64,000 nucleotides of DNA from Prochlorococcus sp. MIT 0603. Lineage in GTDB: Bacteria > Cyanobacteriota > Cyanobacteriia > PCC-6307 > Cyanobiaceae. A model generated the notes under the pieces. That model was not told the DNA's origin and did not search any database. It saw only the letters and a list, made by a program, of their open reading frames with translations. Shown here in pieces: positions 62,830-64,000 of this stretch. Location of the stretch: positions 1 to 64,000 of the forward strand of contig NZ_JNAW01000001.1 in the NCBI RefSeq assembly GCF_000760215.1, given 5' to 3'. Position 1 is the first letter of the stretch. Each line of letters begins with the position of its first letter. Made by a program: the position numbers and the translations under genes.

Positions 62830-62911
62830 TGCGGATGGCGAGACTTGAACTCGCAAGGCCTAAGCCACACGCTCCTTAGACGTGCGTGTCTACCAATTCC
62901 ACCACATCCGC
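62830..62911 (-). tRNA. tRNA-Leu, anticodon reads AAG
   Basis: The 82-nt gene folds as a class II tRNA: acceptor GCGGATG/CATCCGC (discriminator A73), D arm with GGTAGACAC, and anticodon stem CACGT/GCGTG with loop CTAAGGA. There is a long variable arm GGC-TTAG-GCC and a T arm GCGAG-TTCAAGT-CTCGC. U33 is the second loop base, so positions 34-36 read A-A-G. The long variable arm and A73 support leucine. CCA is not encoded. It lies between accC (divergent) and the LpxB-like gene. Confidence 0.93.
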
Positions 62912-63020
62912 AATCGAAACAAAGTTATGAACTAAGTCAAAGATGATCATATACGGTATAGCTTTACTAAGTATGGGTCTAAGCACTGATAAAATCTTTT
63001 TATATCATTCAAAATCTTGA

Positions 63021-64000
63021 GTGTCACTAGGCAAAGTACTTATAGCTAATCGTGGCGAAATTGCCTTAAGAATACTCCGCAGTTGCAGGGAGTTAGGCAT
63101 AGCAACAGTTGCTGTTTATAGCACGACTGATCGAAATGCATTACATGTTCAACTTGCTGATGAAGCCGTATGTGTTGGTGATTCTCCTAGTAATAAAAGC
63201 TATTTGAATGTTCCCAATATTCTCGCTGCTGCAACTTCTAGGGGGGTAGATGCCATCCATCCAGGTTATGGTTTCCTTGCGGAAAATGATCGTTTTGCTG
63301 AGATTTGCTCCGATCATGGAATTGTGTTTGTAGGTCCATCTCCCCATGCGATTAGGTCGATGGGTGATAAGGCAACTGCTAAATCAACAATGGAGGCGGT
63401 CGGGGTCCCAACAGTGCCTGGTAGTAAAGGTTTATTAGCTAACTGGGAGGATGCTGCTTCTCTTGCTACTGAGATGGGCTATCCAGTCATGATCAAGGCA
63501 ACTGCAGGAGGCGGCGGAAGGGGCATGAGGCTGGTACAGGCGCCTGAATCTATTGAGGATCTTTTTAAGGCTGCTCAAGGCGAATCAGAAGCAGCTTTTG
63601 GAAATGGTGGTTTGTATATGGAGAAGTTTATCGATAAGCCTCGACATGTAGAGGTCCAGATTTTGGCAGATAGTTTTGGAAATGTTGTTCATTTAGGAGA
63701 AAGAGATTGTTCTATTCAAAGAAGACACCAGAAATTATTGGAAGAATCTCCTAGCCCAGCTTTAGATAGTGAATTGCGCGTACGTATGGGCGAGGCAGCA
63801 GTATCAGCTGCAAAAAGCATTAAATATGAAGGAGCAGGAACAGTTGAATTTCTTTTAGATCGTTCAGGGAATTTTTATTTTATGGAAATGAATACTCGCA
63901 TTCAAGTTGAACATCCTGTTACAGAAATGGTTACAGGAGTTGATTTAGTTGCTGAACAACTGCGAATAGCTGGTGGGGAATCTATTTCTTTTAAGCAAGA
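63021..64000 (+). CDS. accC: Biotin carboxylase subunit of acetyl-CoA carboxylase (3' truncated)
   Basis: AccC carboxylates the biotin on AccB with ATP and bicarbonate. It starts at GTG 63021 (encoding [18 protein letters not shown]), and the frame stays open to the window edge, giving 326 of about 450 residues. Seen are the biotin-carboxylase N-domain ([10 protein letters not shown]), the ATP-grasp glycine-rich loop [39 protein letters not shown] and [15 protein letters not shown]. The C-terminal domain lies beyond the window. Divergent from tRNA-Leu by about 110 bp. Confidence 0.96.
   Translation, partial: MSLGKVLIANRGEIALRILRSCRELGIATVAVYSTTDRNALHVQLADEAVCVGDSPSNKSYLNVPNILAAATSRGVDAIHPGYGFLAENDRFAEICSDHGIVFVGPSPHAIRSMGDKATAKSTMEAVGVPTVPGSKGLLANWEDAASLATEMGYPVMIKATAGGGGRGMRLVQAPESIEDLFKAAQGESEAAFGNGGLYMEKFIDKPRHVEVQILADSFGNVVHLGERDCSIQRRHQKLLEESPSPALDSELRVRMGEAAVSAAKSIKYEGAGTVEFLLDRSGNFYFMEMNTRIQVEHPVTEMVTGVDLVAEQLRIAGGESISFKQ

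Noticed and set aside
1-64000. CRISPR arrays, insertion sequences and rRNA genes
   Set aside because: Scanned by eye; no regularly spaced repeats, transposase motifs or rRNA sequence were found.

Overview
The window looks like chromosomal DNA from Prochlorococcus, probably a low-light-adapted strain with GC in the mid-30s (judged by eye, not computed). The main evidence is as follows. There is a circularly permuted tmRNA gene whose tag reads ANKIVSFSRQTAPVAA, the form I remember for Prochlorococcus. There are cyanobacterial markers: the Flv1/Flv3 flavodiiron pair, photosynthetic GAPDH (gap2), a CYP38/TLP40-like lumenal cyclophilin and cbiD. Genes are very tightly packed, with many 1-14 bp overlaps, and TTG/GTG starts are frequent. 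I see no insertion sequence, prophage or CRISPR array.

Layout. 1-13.2 kb is housekeeping: the tail of a glycine-rich RNA-binding protein, dusA, a Tat-exported msrB, the grpE-dnaJ-tusA-like-rsgA run, ybaB, murB/murC, gap2, thiL with a lumenal cyclophilin, efp, accB and pdxA. 13.3-16.2 kb is a patch of small lineage-specific genes (SDR protein, one-helix membrane protein, HNH nuclease, exported protein, coiled-coil protein). It includes a 422-bp gene-free stretch with two clear hairpins. 16.2-23.7 kb holds a class V aminotransferase, cbiD, guaA, two unknown genes and a class B penicillin-binding protein. 23.8-32.2 kb is one minus-strand block: an FMN reductase, flv1, flv3, a SWIM-domain protein and a SNF2-family ATPase. 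32.4-42.3 kb holds alaS, speA, ndk, thiO-like, gatB, coaE and argJ.

42.4-53.2 kb is an AT-rich envelope-glycan module. It contains an ABC exporter, two multi-pass GT-C (ArnT/PMT-like) transferases, a methyltransferase-GT2 fusion, a flippase-like membrane protein, and gmd plus fcl for GDP-L-fucose. Together these suggest that lipid-linked sugars are made on the cytoplasmic side, flipped, and transferred outside. The module ends beside the permuted ssrA gene (about 53.23-53.51 kb).

53.6-64 kb holds an rRNA methyltransferase, a holin-like/DUF883 pair, two tiny unannotated genes, a stand-alone protein resembling the LigD phosphoesterase domain, smc, a PRC-barrel protein, an LpxB-like protein, a tRNA-Leu whose anticodon reads AAG, and the start of accC, which runs off the end. 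Neither tmRNA nor tRNA-Leu encodes its 3' CCA. No wholly new system is proven. The best leads are the glycan module with its fusion enzyme, the A34 leucine tRNA, the hairpin-bearing intergenic region, and the LigD-phosphoesterase-like protein beside smc.
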